A stretch of 64,000 nucleotides of DNA from an uncultured Nesterenkonia sp. (GCA_947494195.1 CANLUC010000005.1:156226-220225), one strand, 5' to 3'; shown: positions 54,421 through 63,363, numbered from the stretch's first letter. Made by a program: numbers and translations. The notes: a model not told the origin generated them from the letters alone.

Positions 54421-55371
54421 TCAGTTCGCCACAGGATGAAGTCGCGTGGTTCTCGACGCCCGCAGGCGGCACTCACATTCGGGGTGCGGGTGCACGGGTT
54501 CGACGCTGAGGTGGCCCGCCGGCCCGGCGAGGCAGAGGATCCCGGACGAGGTCTGCGGGGTGTGCTGGGCTTCGATGGCGAGCTGGACCTCGCGGGCCAC
54601 GAGGCTCGCGACCACCGACGCGGGGTCGGTGGCTTCTGGCCTGCCGGGTCCGGCGAGCGCGGTCTGCAGCGTCTCCCAGTGCGGGTCGCGATCCTGGCCA
54701 TGCAGCAGAAGACATTGCGGGCAGGGACCGGGATCCCGGCTGAGCAGCGGGCCGATCCGCCATCCGTGCCGCGCGTGGACCACCGGAAGCAGCACCTGAG
54801 CGCGCTCCGCGGCGTCTTCGAGTCGGGCAGGAGCGATGCTCGTCTCAGCGAAGATCACATGGATATCGACGACGTCGCCGCGCACCTCCCCCGCGCGCTG
54901 CGTGGTCCTCGCGGCGATGGTCGCTTCGGGGCGCAGCCGCAGGCAGATTCGCCGCACGGCGGCAGCCCGAGCCAGACCTAGTGATGTCGCGGGGTATCCC
55001 GCTGCGGTGTCACGGGGTGAGACGAGTTGCTCGTCGCTGAGCAGCAGCATGCCGATGTTCAGTCGGGTGAGTTCTTCGGCCACGAGCTTCGCGGGTGCCG
55101 GCAGCCCGTCGAGGAGCACCGCGGCGAGCTGCCGCCGCGCGGCTGTCTGGAGGCGCAGCTCGGCGGGGCGGGAGCCGGGGCGGGCTGCGCCGTCGTCGTC
55201 GGAGTCTTCCTCCCCTGCGCGAGTGCCGTCGAGGTGTGGTCGCAGCTGCTCCATCACGCGCTGAGCAGGGCCGGTGATGCGCACAGCATCCTCGTCCTCA
55301 CCGAGCTGCACGGTGCGCTCATCAAGCATCATGAGCCGCTGCCAGCTGGCGGGGAGTCGAGCGGGATCCAT
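54421..55371 (-). CDS. Rv3196-like protein, related to cyclodehydratase / TOMM leader-binding proteins
   Basis: 316 residues. It resembles the ThiF-like cyclodehydratase partner proteins that bind precursor leaders: an N-terminal winged-helix region, a Rossmann-like central domain, and a zinc site from Cys-Pro-Gln-Cys (about residue 219) and Cys-Glu-Cys near the C-terminus. No YcaO partner, precursor peptide or transporter for a thiazole/oxazole-modified product lies in the window, so it is an orphan and its function is unknown. ATG at 55371 is the start that gives the conserved Met-Asp-Pro-Ala-Arg-Leu-Pro; 15 upstream codons are possible but lack support. Confidence 0.65.
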   Translation of the reverse strand: MDPARLPASWQRLMMLDERTVQLGEDEDAVRITGPAQRVMEQLRPHLDGTRAGEEDSDDDGAARPGSRPAELRLQTAARRQLAAVLLDGLPAPAKLVAEELTRLNIGMLLLSDEQLVSPRDTAAGYPATSLGLARAAAVRRICLRLRPEATIAARTTQRAGEVRGDVVDIHVIFAETSIAPARLEDAAERAQVLLPVVHARHGWRIGPLLSRDPGPCPQCLLLHGQDRDPHWETLQTALAGPGRPEATDPASVVASLVAREVQLAIEAQHTPQTSSGILCLAGPAGHLSVEPVHPHPECECRLRASRTTRLHPVAN

Positions 55372-55443
55372 GCACCTATGGTGCCAAGCCCCCGCGCGAC
55401 TGCCGGAGTTTTCCACAGATCAGGGCCGGGCTAGGCTCCTGCT

Positions 55444-55983
55444 ATGGCGACGCGGCAGCTCCAGCAGCAGATCACAGTGGATGACCAGCCGGTGCTGGTG
55501 ATCCGCTCGGCCCGCCGCACCCGCACGGTCAGCGCCGATCAGGTGGCGGGCACGCTCCGCCTGCGGGTCCCGCTGCGGCTGAGTCAGCGTGAGGTGGAGA
55601 AGCATGCTCGGGTGTTCCAGAAGAAGCTCAGCCAGCGGGCGGCGCGAAAGCCGCGCAGCGATGCTGATCTGCTGGAGCGGGCACGCGCGCTCTCGGCCCG
55701 ATACCTGGACGGCGTGCCGCAGCCCGAGTCCGTGACCTGGTCCGCTCAGCAGCATCAGCGCTGGGGCTCGACCACCTCCACTACGGGCACCATCCGGCTC
55801 TCCTGGCGGCTGCGCGAGATGCCGGTGTGGGTGCAGGATTCCGTGCTGGTGCACGAGCTGGCGCATTTGATCGAACCCGGACACGGGCCCCGGTTCAAGG
55901 CCCTGACGGCCAAATACCCGCGCACCGGCGAGGCGGACGCCTTCCTCGCAGGCGTGAGCTGGGCCGACCACCACTCAGCCTGA
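55444..55983 (+). CDS. YgjP-like M48-family metallopeptidase
   Basis: 179 residues, a SprT/YgjP-type zinc metallopeptidase. The zinc motif His-Glu-Leu-Ala-His is at about residues 137-141 with a third ligand in Glu-Pro-Gly-His-Gly-Pro-Arg-Phe. The conserved Gln-Arg-Trp-Gly-Ser segment precedes it. A TAGGCT box (55432-55437) lies six bases before the ATG, indicating a leaderless mRNA. Divergent from the Rv3196-like gene and convergent with uvrD2. Confidence 0.92.
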   Translation: MATRQLQQQITVDDQPVLVIRSARRTRTVSADQVAGTLRLRVPLRLSQREVEKHARVFQKKLSQRAARKPRSDADLLERARALSARYLDGVPQPESVTWSAQQHQRWGSTTSTTGTIRLSWRLREMPVWVQDSVLVHELAHLIEPGHGPRFKALTAKYPRTGEADAFLAGVSWADHHSA

Positions 55984-55992
55984 CCCCCCCAT

Positions 55993-56065
55993 CGTTTTAC
56001 CTGGCCTTACGTGATCTACCGGGGCGACGGTCCGGCCGGTAGAACACGCACGGGGACGTAAAACG
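55993..56065. repeat. 73-base imperfect palindrome between convergent genes
   Basis: CGTTTTAC (55993-56000) pairs with GTAAAACG (56058-56065), and CTACCGG (56016-56022) with CCGGTAG (56036-56042); both pairs share one centre, and 10 of the 15 bases between them also match. It fills the gap between the YgjP and uvrD2 genes and may be a bidirectional terminator. Confidence 0.7.
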
Positions 56066-56081
56066 CGGGGAGGAAGACCGC

Positions 56082-58274
56082 TCAGGCCTCTTTGAGGATT
56101 TCTCGCAGCCGGTCGCCGTGCTTCTCGAGCTTGCGCTCCCCGATGCCGGGGACCTTCAGCAGCTCCTCGTCCGTGCTGGGCTTCAGCTCGGCGATGACCT
56201 CCAGCGTGGCATCCGTGAACACCACGAACGCCGGAACCTCGAGCTCCTTGGCGTACTCCATCCGCCAGGCGCGCAGCTTGTCGAAGAGTGCCTCGTCGTA
56301 GCGGGCGGGGCAGTCCTCGCAGCGCCGCCGTTTGACCTCGGTGGCCACGGTCAGCACCTTCCCGCAGGTGGAACAGGTGGTGGCTTTCTTCTTCCGCGAG
56401 GCGGCATTGGGACTCAGCCCGCCCGCCGAAGGCGCGATCTTGCGGCCGGGCTCCTCCAGTCCCATCTCCCGGCGCAGCGGGCGCAGGAAGCGCGAGGGGG
56501 TGCGTCGGCCGCGTCCTCCGGTGTGGCGGGAGGAGGATGAGCTCAGGAACAGGTATTTCCGGGCACGCGTGATGCCCACATAGAAGAGCCGACGCTCCTC
56601 GTCGACCTCCTTCTGCGTCTTGGCGAAGGTGATCGGCATCAGCCCCTCGGAGAGCCCGGCGAGGAACACCGCCTCCCACTCCAGGCCCTTCGCAGAGTGC
56701 AGGGAGGCCAGCGTGACACCTTCCACCGTGGGGGCGTGCTGCGTGGCCGAGCGTTCCTCCAGCTCCGTGATGAACCCGCGCATGGTGAAGCCCTCGCGTT
56801 CGGTGGAGAGTTGATCTGCCAGCGCGACCAGCGCGGACATGGACTCCCAGCGTTCACGCACCGCACCGGTGGCCTGCGGGGCCTTCTCCGAGTACCCGTG
56901 CGAGGAGAGGATGTCGCGCACGCTCTTGGACACCGCGTCCCCGGCATCCTGCACCAGGGAGGAGGTGCGCAGGGCGGCGAGCGCCTCGCGGACTTCGCGG
57001 CGGGAGAAGAAGCGTTCCGAGCCGCGCAGCTGATACGAGATCCCCGCGGTGGCCAGCGCCTGCTCGAAGGCCTGGGACTGCCCGTTGGTGCGGTAGAGCA
57101 CCGCCATCTCGGAGAGCGGCACGCCCTGTTCCTGCATCGCCGCGATCTCGGCGGCCACCCAGGCGGCCTCCGCGTCGTCGTCGGCGTGCTGGATGAGCTT
57201 GGGCATGGGGCCGCGCTCCCGCTGGGAGATCAGCTGCAGCGGCTCCGGCCAGGGGGCTGGATCGGCAAGTCGAGACGCCTCCCGGGTGCGGTCTGCCAGC
57301 AGACCGTTGGCCAGCTTCACCACCTCGGGGGTGGAGCGGTAGTCACGGACCAGCTTGACCAGGTTCGCCTCGGGGTGGCGGCGTTTGAAGCCGAGCAGGA
57401 AGTCCGGGGTGGCACCGGTGAAGGAGTAGATGGTCTGCGCGGCGTCGCCGACCACGCAGATCTCGTCGCGCCCGCCCAGCCACAGGTCCAACAGCCGCTG
57501 CTGCAGCGGGGAGACGTCCTGGTACTCGTCCACCACGAAGTGGCGGTACTGCTGGCGGACCTGGGCGGCGACCCGCTCGTCGTCTTCGAGGATGCCCACG
57601 ATCAGCAGCAGCACGTCCTCGAAGTCGATCAGGTGCTTGTCCAGCTTCACGTCCTCATAGGACTGGTAGAGCTTGGCGAAGGTGCGGTGGTCCACTCCCC
57701 CGGGCTCGGGGCGGCCGGCCCCCTCCGCGGTGGCGACCTCGAGGTAGGACTCCGGGGTCAGCGTGGAGACCTTGGCCCATTCGATCTCACTGGCGAGGTC
57801 GCGCAGGGTCGCGCGGTCGGTGGTCACATGCAGCCGGCGGGCGGCCTCGGCGAGGAGGCGGACCTTGTGATCCAGGATCTGCGGCATGGTGCCACCGATC
57901 GACATCGGCCAGAAGTATTGCAGCTGGCGCAGCGCGGCGGCGTGGAAGGTGCGCGCCTGCACCCCGGGGGCGCCCAGGGCGGAGAGCCGCGAGCGCATCT
58001 CAGCGGCGGCGCGCGCGGTGAAGGTCACCGCCAGCAGCCGGTGCGGGTCATAGACCCCGGCGCGGACCCCATAGGCGATCCGGTGGGTGATGGCGCGGGT
58101 CTTGCCGGTGCCAGCCCCGGCGAGGATGCACAGCGGACCGTTCAACGTGGAGGCGGCCAGCCGCTGTTCCTCATCGAGCCCGTCGAGGATCGCCTCCGGC
58201 GGGGAGGCGGCCAGCTGGGCCGCGGTCAGCGCGGAGCCGGGAGTGGAGGTGGAGGTGAACGCGGGCCGACTCAT
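56082..58274 (-). CDS. uvrD2: ATP-dependent DNA helicase UvrD2
   Basis: 730 residues, superfamily 1 helicase. Walker A Gly-Ala-Gly-Thr-Gly-Lys-Thr is near residue 55; Asp-Glu-Tyr-Gln-Asp and Gly-Asp-Ala-Ala-Gln-Thr-Ile-Tyr-Ser-Phe are typical. A four-Cys segment (Cys-Ser-Thr-Cys, Cys-Glu-Asp-Cys, about 635-655) precedes a C-terminal HRDC domain (about 655-730), the layout of mycobacterial UvrD2 (Rv3198c). Its start overlaps the nudC stop (ATGA). Confidence 0.96.
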   Translation of the reverse strand: MSRPAFTSTSTPGSALTAAQLAASPPEAILDGLDEEQRLAASTLNGPLCILAGAGTGKTRAITHRIAYGVRAGVYDPHRLLAVTFTARAAAEMRSRLSALGAPGVQARTFHAAALRQLQYFWPMSIGGTMPQILDHKVRLLAEAARRLHVTTDRATLRDLASEIEWAKVSTLTPESYLEVATAEGAGRPEPGGVDHRTFAKLYQSYEDVKLDKHLIDFEDVLLLIVGILEDDERVAAQVRQQYRHFVVDEYQDVSPLQQRLLDLWLGGRDEICVVGDAAQTIYSFTGATPDFLLGFKRRHPEANLVKLVRDYRSTPEVVKLANGLLADRTREASRLADPAPWPEPLQLISQRERGPMPKLIQHADDDAEAAWVAAEIAAMQEQGVPLSEMAVLYRTNGQSQAFEQALATAGISYQLRGSERFFSRREVREALAALRTSSLVQDAGDAVSKSVRDILSSHGYSEKAPQATGAVRERWESMSALVALADQLSTEREGFTMRGFITELEERSATQHAPTVEGVTLASLHSAKGLEWEAVFLAGLSEGLMPITFAKTQKEVDEERRLFYVGITRARKYLFLSSSSSRHTGGRGRRTPSRFLRPLRREMGLEEPGRKIAPSAGGLSPNAASRKKKATTCSTCGKVLTVATEVKRRRCEDCPARYDEALFDKLRAWRMEYAKELEVPAFVVFTDATLEVIAELKPSTDEELLKVPGIGERKLEKHGDRLREILKEA

Positions 58275-59338
58275 CGGGCCTGCTGTCCGCGTGGCGCCGG
58301 CCGGTCGGATCCGCGCGGCTGTGGAGGCCGGGCGTCGGAGGCGGCTTCGATCGGCGAACCGTGCCAGTGTTCGATCAGCGCCCGGGAGATGGAGGAACGC
58401 GTGGGCAGCGAGACCTCCCCGGCGGCAGCGGCAGCGGCGAGCTCCTCACGGGTGAACCAGCGGACCTCGCGGATCTCATCGCCATCGGGCCGCGCCATCG
58501 ACGGGTCCTCGGTGATGGCGAAGTGCCCCAGCATCAGCGAGCGCGGGAAGGGCCAGGACTGCGAGCCCATGTATTGGATCTCCGAGACGACGACGCCGGC
58601 CTCCTCCTCGACCTCACGGGCCAGTGCCGCTTCCACCGACTCTCCGGCCTCCACGAACCCGGCGAAGGTGGAGAAGCGATCGGGCCCCCAGCGGAAGGCG
58701 GAGCCCAAGAGGATCCGGTCTTCGGCGTCCAGCACCGCGGTGATCACTGCGGGATCGGTACGCGGGAAGGTCTGCGCGCCGCAGTTCGGGCAGGTGCGCA
58801 TCCACCCAGAGACCTCCACCTCGGTGGCGGAGCCACAGGCGGCGCAGAAGGCGCTGCGGGCATGCCAGGTGGTGATCGCCAGCGCCTGGGTGAGCAGGGC
58901 GGCGTCGACCGGGGTCAGCTGGGAGCCGGCGAAGGCCAGGTCGGCCCAGCTGGTCCCGGTGGTGTCGGCGGGCTCGGCGGCTCCGTTCGCGTGACCGTTC
59001 GCACCGTTCTCCTCCGGCTTTGGATGCGCGACCACGACCACGTGTACGCGACCGTTCTGCTCTGCCTCGGCAGGGTCCTCGCCCCCGGGCAGATCCGCCG
59101 GATCCACCGCACCGAGGGTCACGGCACCGGCAGGAAGCTCCCCGGTGGCCGGCTCGTACTTGAGCCGGTCTCCGCTGAGCTGGGCGCGCCGTCCGTAAAG
59201 GTTCAACACTCGAGTGCCGGGGGTGGCCCAGACCTCGCTGAGCCACTCCGGACGCTTGCGCTCGGCGTCGAGGCGGTCGATCCGGGCCCCGTCCTGGGGA
59301 AGTGCGAGCAGAGTTTCACCAGGGTCGCGGCGGCGCAT
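58271..59338 (-). CDS. nudC: NAD+ diphosphatase NudC
   Basis: 355 residues. The zinc ribbon Cys-Ala-Ala-Cys, Cys-Pro-Asn-Cys (about 163-185) precedes the Nudix box (Gly-Phe-Val-Glu-Ala-Gly-Glu, then Arg-Glu-Val-Glu-Glu-Glu-Ala-Gly, about 228-250) and Ser-Gln-Ser-Trp-Pro-Phe-Pro-Arg-Ser, the NudC signature. It hydrolyses NAD(H) and can remove NAD caps from RNA. Start ATG at 59338 lies seven bases after an AGGAGG; the ATG at 59344 is too close. Coupled to uvrD2 as in mycobacteria. Confidence 0.95.
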   Translation of the reverse strand: MRRRDPGETLLALPQDGARIDRLDAERKRPEWLSEVWATPGTRVLNLYGRRAQLSGDRLKYEPATGELPAGAVTLGAVDPADLPGGEDPAEAEQNGRVHVVVVAHPKPEENGANGHANGAAEPADTTGTSWADLAFAGSQLTPVDAALLTQALAITTWHARSAFCAACGSATEVEVSGWMRTCPNCGAQTFPRTDPAVITAVLDAEDRILLGSAFRWGPDRFSTFAGFVEAGESVEAALAREVEEEAGVVVSEIQYMGSQSWPFPRSLMLGHFAITEDPSMARPDGDEIREVRWFTREELAAAAAAGEVSLPTRSSISRALIEHWHGSPIEAASDARPPQPRGSDRPAPRGQQAR

Positions 59339-59537
59339 ATGCATACCTCCTACCGTAACCGTCCCGACCCTGGGGCGAGCACCGTCCAGGACGCTGTGGA
59401 GAGTGACCTTCGGCGCGCCCTGAGGGGCGAGGCCTGCCCGATGCCTGCGCGATGCCCGGAGGCGAAATCCGCGTGATTTCTGGAAAACGCCGTGGCTCAG
59501 CACAAGCGGAGGGCTCTGACCCCATACGCTGGTCCTC

Positions 59538-61139
59538 GTGCGATGGACTTCGATGGAACTTGCGGCCCTGGCGACCGCGGCAGTGCCGGGCCTTTCCCCC
59601 ACCGGCGTGGCCGTGGCGGCTGATGATGCCCGCGACTTCACGTCCGCCGTCGTCATCGACTCCGAGGGTCACCGCTGGCGGATCCGCTCCCCTCAGCACC
59701 AAGAGGCGGCGATGCGCCTGGAGACCGAGCTGCAGGTGCTGCGCGGCTTCTCCACCGGCATCCGCGCCGAGCTGCCCTTCCGGGTCCCCTCTGTCGCGGG
59801 CGCCGTCCGCCGCGGCGAGATGCGCACCTTCGTGTACAACCACCTCCCCGGCACCTCACTGGAACTCAGTGAGCTGTCGCAGCAGTCCGAGGCCGTCATC
59901 GACGACATCGGACGCACCATCGCCGCCATCCATGACCTCGATGACGCAGTCGTGGACAACGCCGATCTTCCCCGGTACTCCGCGGAGCGCTACCGCCAGC
60001 GCCGGCTCAACGAGCTGGATCAGGCGGCGACCACCGGAGAGATTCCGGCTCTGCTGCTGCGCCGCTGGGAGCACGCCATGGAGGACCGCGAACTGTGGCG
60101 GTTCTCCCCTGCGGTGACCCACGGGGACCTGCACGAGGATTCACTGCTGATCGAGGGCGAGCGCGTCGTCGCCGTCACCGGCTGGACCGATCTGCACAGC
60201 GGCGACCCGGCCGATGACTTCGCCTGGCTGACCGCCGCCGGTGATGTGGAGTTCACCGAGAAGGTGCTCGCGGCGTATCAGCGTCACCGCACCGGTCAGG
60301 CCGATGAGCACCTGATGCGCCGTGCCGCGCTCACCGCGGAGTTCGCGCTGGCCCAGTGGCTGGTCCGCGGTCACGCCAGTGAGAACCCGGAGATGGTCAC
60401 CGAGGCCAAGGGGCTGCTGGAGCAGCTCAAGGTCGACATCGAGACCTACGGCGGCCAGCCGATCGCGCTGACTCCCATGGAGGGCGAGGAACCGCCAGCT
60501 CCTGCCGAGGTACAGGATTCCCGGCCCGTGGCCCGTGCCGGCGCTGCCGCGACGGTGGCAGACACCGGCGAGTGGGCGGAGTCCGGAGAGGACGACGACG
60601 AGCCCGCCGTCATCACCGATTCCCCGGCCTCCGGAGCTGCGTCCACCGCGACCGCTGACCATGAAGAGGTCATCGACGACCCAGACGCCACCGGCAAGGT
60701 CCCGGCCTTCCATCCGCGCCCGCAGCCCGCGGACGACGGCGCCAATGACGCCACCGGGGCGATCCCGAGGGTGCATGACGCGAACGCTGATGAGGACACG
60801 GACCTGCCGATCCACGCCGATGAGACCTCCGAGCGGCGGGCCAAGCAGAAGAACTTCTTCCCCACCTCGGCCAGCTCTGCAGCCTCCGCCGCCTCAGTGG
60901 ATTCGGCGACCTCGGCCCAATCGGCAGCCTCGGCGCACTCAGCAGATTCAGCGGATTCCGCACCCTCGGCCCCCTCAGCTGATTCGTCGGCGTCTGCTGC
61001 CGAGCCCTCCAGCTCCGAGCGCCCTGGCTCCACGGACGAGACCGAGGGCGCCGAGCGGGAGCAGAGTGCTGAGCATGAAGAGAACGGGGATGAGTCGATC
61101 TACCAGCGACACCCCGGTCTGCGCCCGCCGACCTCCTGA
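59538..61139 (+). CDS. Phosphotransferase-fold (APH/maltokinase-like) protein, probably catalytically altered
   Basis: 533 residues. The N-terminal 310 residues have an aminoglycoside-phosphotransferase-like kinase fold; the catalytic loop reads His-Gly-Asp-Leu-His-Glu-Asp-Ser (about residue 193), with Ser where Asn normally binds metal, and the later Asp-Trp motif reads Thr-Gly-Trp (about 213). The C-terminal 200 residues are disordered, rich in Glu, Pro and then Ser-Ala repeats (encoded 60860-61010). GTG at 59538 is supported by TACGCT seven bases before it. Divergent from nudC. A pseudokinase role is inferred from the two substitutions. Confidence 0.7.
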   Translation: MRWTSMELAALATAAVPGLSPTGVAVAADDARDFTSAVVIDSEGHRWRIRSPQHQEAAMRLETELQVLRGFSTGIRAELPFRVPSVAGAVRRGEMRTFVYNHLPGTSLELSELSQQSEAVIDDIGRTIAAIHDLDDAVVDNADLPRYSAERYRQRRLNELDQAATTGEIPALLLRRWEHAMEDRELWRFSPAVTHGDLHEDSLLIEGERVVAVTGWTDLHSGDPADDFAWLTAAGDVEFTEKVLAAYQRHRTGQADEHLMRRAALTAEFALAQWLVRGHASENPEMVTEAKGLLEQLKVDIETYGGQPIALTPMEGEEPPAPAEVQDSRPVARAGAAATVADTGEWAESGEDDDEPAVITDSPASGAASTATADHEEVIDDPDATGKVPAFHPRPQPADDGANDATGAIPRVHDANADEDTDLPIHADETSERRAKQKNFFPTSASSAASAASVDSATSAQSAASAHSADSADSAPSAPSADSSASAAEPSSSERPGSTDETEGAEREQSAEHEENGDESIYQRHPGLRPPTS

Positions 61140-61381
61140 GCCCCTGATCTCTAGACGGTCAAATGACCGGACTCCGGCGCCTCACTGCTGAGCTGCCTGG
61201 TCTCCCAAGCGCTTCTCTGTTTGACGCTCAATGCCGAGGTGCCGCGCGATCACGGGAATGATCCCCCGTGCCGCGCAGTTGTCGGGTGAGTGTCGTCTCC
61301 CGACTCTTCAGACTCTGGGGCTACATCTGCGCCGTGACGGGCGCACGTTCACCCAACCGGCTGCAGCACAGGATGACAATC
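61140..61381. promoter_or_regulatory. Gap upstream of the MFS gene with a 14-base palindrome
   Basis: CGGTCAAATGACCG (61156-61169) is a palindrome with a two-base centre, a possible operator. A CACGGG/CCCGTG repeat near 61250-61270 may form a hairpin. No open frame with a ribosome-binding site was seen. Confidence 0.35.
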
Positions 61382-62599
61382 ATGACCACGGCGGAACAGA
61401 CTTCGACCAAGCGCCGATTCTCGCGCAAGCAGGTGGCGATGGCCATCCTCGCGCTGTCCATCGGCGGCTTCGCCATCGGCGTGACCGAGTTCGCGATCAT
61501 GGGCCTCCAGCTCGAGGCCGTGGAGGACCTGGGCATCACCATCCCCCAGGCAGGGATGCTGATCAGCGCCTATGCGGTGGGGGTGGTGATCGGCGCGCCC
61601 GTGCTGTCCATCCTCGGGGCCAAGCGGGAGCGAAAGTTCTATGCGCTGCTGCTGCTCGGCATCTTCGTCCTGGGTCACGTGCTCAGCTTCTTAGCCCCGA
61701 ACTTCGAGACCATGCTGGCGGCCCGGTTCATCTCAGGGCTCCCCCACGGCGCCTACTTCGCCGTGGCGGCTCTGATGGCCGCCGAGATGGCCGGACCCGC
61801 CAAGCGCAGCCGCGCGATCGCCGTCGTGCTGGGCGGGTTGGCGATCTCGAACGTGATCGGCGTCCCGGTGGTGACGGCGATGGGCCAGCAGTTCGGCTGG
61901 CGCTGGATGTTCATCAGCGTGATCGTGCTCGCCCTGATCACGATGGCGGCGGTGGCGCGCTACGCCCCGCGGCAGATGCCTCCGGCGAAGGCCACGATGC
62001 TCTCCGAGATCAAGGGCCTGAAGAACAAGCGGCTCTGGGTGGGCATCATGCTCGCCGTGGTCGGCTTCTCCGGGATGTTCGCGCTGTACTCCTACATCGC
62101 CCCGCTCAGCACCGAGGTCACCGGGTTCAGTGAGAGCTCGCTGCCCTGGATCGTGGGGCTCTTCGGCTCCGGCATGGTGGTCGGCACCTTCGTCGGCGGC
62201 TGGGCGGCGGACAAATCCGTGCTGGGCACCGTGGCGGTGGCCATGGGCCTCGTGGCGGTGTTCATGGTGCTCTTCGCCTCCACCGCGCACATTCCTGCGC
62301 TGATGCTGATCTTCCTCTTCCTAGTGGGCGTCTCCGCCAGCGCCTTGGGCCCGTCCATGCAGACCCACCTGATCGACACCGCCCCCGATGCGCCCCAGCT
62401 CGCGGCCTCGCTGCACCATTCAGCGTTCAACGCCGCCAATGCGCTCGGCGCGCTGGTGGGCGGCCAGGTCATCGCGGCGGACCTGGGTCTGCGTGCCCCG
62501 AGCTATGTGGGTGCCGTGGCCGCGGCGCTGGGCGTGCTGGTCGCGCTCTACGCGATCCGGCTGACCCGCCGGATGAAGTCTCCCCGTCAGGCGATCTGA
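61382..62599 (+). CDS. MFS transporter, DHA1 / AraJ-like 12-helix type
   Basis: 405 residues with about 12 hydrophobic segments. Helix 1 has Gly-Gly-Phe-Ala-Ile-Gly-Val-Thr-Glu-Phe, as in arabinose/drug exporters of the AraJ type. The Gly-X-X-X-Gly-Ala-Pro segment follows helix 2. Substrate unknown. ATG at 61382 is preferred because AGGAT lies eight bases before; an ATG at 61373 is close. No regulator is adjacent, but a palindrome lies in its upstream region. Confidence 0.9.
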   Translation: MTTAEQTSTKRRFSRKQVAMAILALSIGGFAIGVTEFAIMGLQLEAVEDLGITIPQAGMLISAYAVGVVIGAPVLSILGAKRERKFYALLLLGIFVLGHVLSFLAPNFETMLAARFISGLPHGAYFAVAALMAAEMAGPAKRSRAIAVVLGGLAISNVIGVPVVTAMGQQFGWRWMFISVIVLALITMAAVARYAPRQMPPAKATMLSEIKGLKNKRLWVGIMLAVVGFSGMFALYSYIAPLSTEVTGFSESSLPWIVGLFGSGMVVGTFVGGWAADKSVLGTVAVAMGLVAVFMVLFASTAHIPALMLIFLFLVGVSASALGPSMQTHLIDTAPDAPQLAASLHHSAFNAANALGALVGGQVIAADLGLRAPSYVGAVAAALGVLVALYAIRLTRRMKSPRQAI

Positions 62600-62646
62600 G
62601 CCGCTCGCTGCCCCAGCGTGTGGCGACTGCTGGTTAGGCTGATGCC

Positions 62647-63363
62647 ATGACTTCAGCCACGCCCTTCAGCACGACCGCCGACGTCGCCGCGGAGAGTTTC
62701 GCCGGACAGCTTCGTCTCTCCACCGCGGCCGAGTGGGACGCCTCGGTGCATCACCGTTTCGTCGATGAGCTCTTCGCCGGGACTGTCAGTGATGAGCTCC
62801 TGGCCCGCTATCTGGTGCAGGACTATCAGTTCTTCGATGCGTTCGTCGCGATGCTCGGCGCCTGCGTGGCCACCACCGATTCAAAGCCAGCGCGGCTGCG
62901 CTTCGCCGTCCAGCTCGGAATGCTCGCAGCCGATGAGGACGGCTACTTCCAACAGACCTTCACTGAGCTGGGCGTGCCTGATTCCGAGGTCACCTCGCCA
63001 GAGTTGGCGGGACCCACGGCGGATTTCGTCACCCAGATGTGGGAGGTGGCGGAGTCCCGAGACTATGCGGATCTGCTCGTGGTGCTGGTCATCGCCGAGT
63101 GGCTGTACCTGGACTGGGGCGAGCGCGACCTGCCGCTGCCTGAGGCTCCGAAACACCGGGGTTGGATCGAGCTGCACCGGGGCGATGAGTTCCGTGCGTG
63201 GACTCAGTTCCTGATCGACGAGCTCAATCGTGTGGCTCCTCCGCTGGAGTCCGACGACGGGGCCCGGTTGTCCGAGCGGTGGAAGCGCGTCGTGGGGATC
63301 GAGCGGGCGTTCTTCGACGCGGCGTACTCCTCGGTGCCACTTGGGCCGCTAGCCGGCGGATAG
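62647..63363 (+). CDS. tenA: TenA-like thiaminase II family protein
   Basis: 238 residues, all-helical TenA fold. Conserved features are Tyr-Leu-Val-Gln-Asp-Tyr-Gln-Phe-Phe-Asp near residue 56 and a Glu-Trp-Leu-Tyr segment near 150; the catalytic cysteine of the TenA_C class is not evident, which suggests the TenA_E subgroup. TenA salvages aminopyrimidine for thiamine synthesis; no other thiamine gene is nearby. TAGGCT (62635-62640) lies six bases before the ATG. Overlaps the convergent HNH gene by 15 bases. Confidence 0.9.
   Translation: MTSATPFSTTADVAAESFAGQLRLSTAAEWDASVHHRFVDELFAGTVSDELLARYLVQDYQFFDAFVAMLGACVATTDSKPARLRFAVQLGMLAADEDGYFQQTFTELGVPDSEVTSPELAGPTADFVTQMWEVAESRDYADLLVVLVIAEWLYLDWGERDLPLPEAPKHRGWIELHRGDEFRAWTQFLIDELNRVAPPLESDDGARLSERWKRVVGIERAFFDAAYSSVPLGPLAGG

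Noticed and set aside
56697..58994. Plus-strand frame of 765 codons opposite uvrD2 and nudC
   Set aside because: Antisense to two conserved enzymes; no ribosome-binding site.
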